Assembly (NCBI GenBank): GCA_038502055.1 | Contig: JAXRKN010000044.1 | Coordinates: forward strand, 6,580,501-6,644,500 | DNA from: Tanytarsus gracilentus | Lineage: Eukaryota; Arthropoda; Insecta; Diptera; Chironomidae | Direction: 5' to 3' | Length of the DNA: 64,000 bases | Part shown: positions 62,860 through 64,000 of the stretch, piece after piece | How positions within the stretch are numbered: the first letter of the stretch is position 1 | Layout of the letters: each line of letters opens with the position of its first letter | The notes under the pieces: generated by a model | What the model was told of the DNA's origin: nothing | Seen by the model: the letters and a program-made list of their open reading frames with translations, nothing else | The model's database searches: none | Position numbers and translations under genes: made by a program

Positions 62860-64000
62860 GTGAGCAAACAAAAATAAACTAAAAAAATTATCAAAAAATA
62901 TTTGTTGGTGGTGATAAAAAAACTCGAGCTGATAAAAATTCATTGACGTAATTTTATTGTAATTCTCGAGCTTTTGTATGATTTTTCTATTGTTAAAAGT
63001 AATGCATCATGTGCGTGATTAAAATAAAAATAGAATTAAATTTTAAAAATCTAAAATCTTCACATTAACTTCCTCATAAATTGCATCGAAAATTGCATCA
63101 TAAAAAATTTAATTGAATTTCCTTTCTTTAAACTCATCACATTGACCGCATGTCGAATGAACTCAATTTTCTTTTTTTATCGATTTATCAACAATTAACT
63201 TTTCAATTTTTCTATAAATAAACTTAAAGTTTAATTATATGAATATTTTCTTCCGTCATCGGTATATGAAAAACGAGAGAAGAAGATTTGAAACAGACCA
63301 TATGGATTAATTTGTCTGATTCATACATTTTGCTGATGTTCAACAGAAGGAAGAAAAAGTTTGCAGCCCATAAAAATTTCTTCACACCCAACAAATTTGC
63401 AACGTTAATCATTTTCTAGTTGAAAGATTTTTTAAACCTCCGCGCACTAAAATCAACAATAATTTTTGAGACTACACATGTGAAATTTAAAAGATGATTC
63501 ATTAAAAGAGATTTAGGTAGTGGTTAATGTTAGTCGATTAAATGGTTTGTTGATTTCATTAAATATTCCATAAAATTTGCGAGCTGATTATGAGAAAAAG
63601 AACAAAAGAAAGAAAACAAATGGACATAAATAGTGAGAGAGATCAAAGAGAGATTTTTAATTACAAAAACGGAATTAAATTTACCAAAATTTGAGAACCT
63701 TTGAAGGGTCATAAAAGTTCATTAAAGTTTAGAGGAAAAATGTTCATCGAAAATTTTAATGACAAAAGCTCCTTAAATATGGTTGACTTACTCAAACTAA
63801 TTAGTAATTACAATTAACTTAAAATGAACCCCTAAAAAAATTAAAAATTAAATCCAGAGGTCAAAACTTCTCACGAGCACAGCTGATTTATTCTCATTAC
63901 AGTAAACATTGAAGAAAACATTCAAATTCAATGTTTGTTGTTTTATTTAATTTTTTCATTGCGTTTGAACAAAAAAATAAGAAGCCCATTAGTGTGTCAA
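62860..64000. other. First intron of the AIG1-like gene, open at window end
   Basis: AT-rich sequence following the GTGAGC donor. No exon continuing the AIG1 family sequence was recognised here. Confidence 0.5.

Noticed and set aside
1..64000. CRISPR array, bacterial operon, tRNA or rRNA genes
   Set aside because: Spliced eukaryotic genes throughout, tandem repeats lack unique spacers, and I could not support any tRNA or rRNA fold by eye.

Overview
The window is nuclear DNA of an AT-rich insect, most probably a nematoceran (midge- or mosquito-like) dipteran. Genes have many short introns of about 50-160 bp, all protein matches are eukaryotic, one gene is an insect-type gustatory receptor, and the AGXT-family protein begins like its mosquito homologues. 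I could not search a database, so the species is open. All coordinates below come from reading frames and splice junctions checked by hand for phase.

Left block (1-7732), compact: the 3' end of mitochondrial tryptophanyl-tRNA synthetase (+) converges on COG7 (-), a Golgi tethering subunit. COG7 is head-to-head with MCM8/rec (+), a recombination helicase, across about 160 bp. An alanine-glyoxylate aminotransferase-type gene (+) follows.

Middle (7733-33677), about 26 kb and gene-poor: it holds a nested fold-back transposon (10766-12704), a 120-bp tandem array (19601-20072), a long near-perfect hairpin (28237-28812), a GC-rich mini-hairpin (29789-29863) and one small intact orphan ORF (30318-30662). 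The rest is AT-rich and unassigned. It may partly be 5' intron or regulatory DNA of the next gene.

Cng locus (33678-50865, +): a complete 12-coding-exon cyclic-nucleotide-gated channel alpha subunit of 777 aa. Its first intron carries an 18-bp minisatellite built on a Rel/NF-kB-like decamer. A five-exon trypsin-like serine protease gene lies on the opposite strand inside its second, 9-kb coding intron.

Right block (50866-64000): a decayed hAT transposon with a recognisable transposase C-terminus (53176-53936), a CTGACC-rich repeat abutting a two-exon gustatory receptor gene (55727-56859, -), a 2-kb non-autonomous hAT-like element with a perfect 8-bp target duplication (58338-60366), and the first exon of an AIG1/ADTRP-family membrane hydrolase gene (+) that runs off the end.

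The genes do not form a pathway; this is an ordinary insect gene neighbourhood. The less ordinary items are the kB-like minisatellite, the two hAT elements, the nested fold-back element, the 250-bp hairpin, an apparent GC-AG intron and an ATG-only coding exon in COG7, and a substituted arginine finger in MCM8. I did not find a convincing new multi-gene system.
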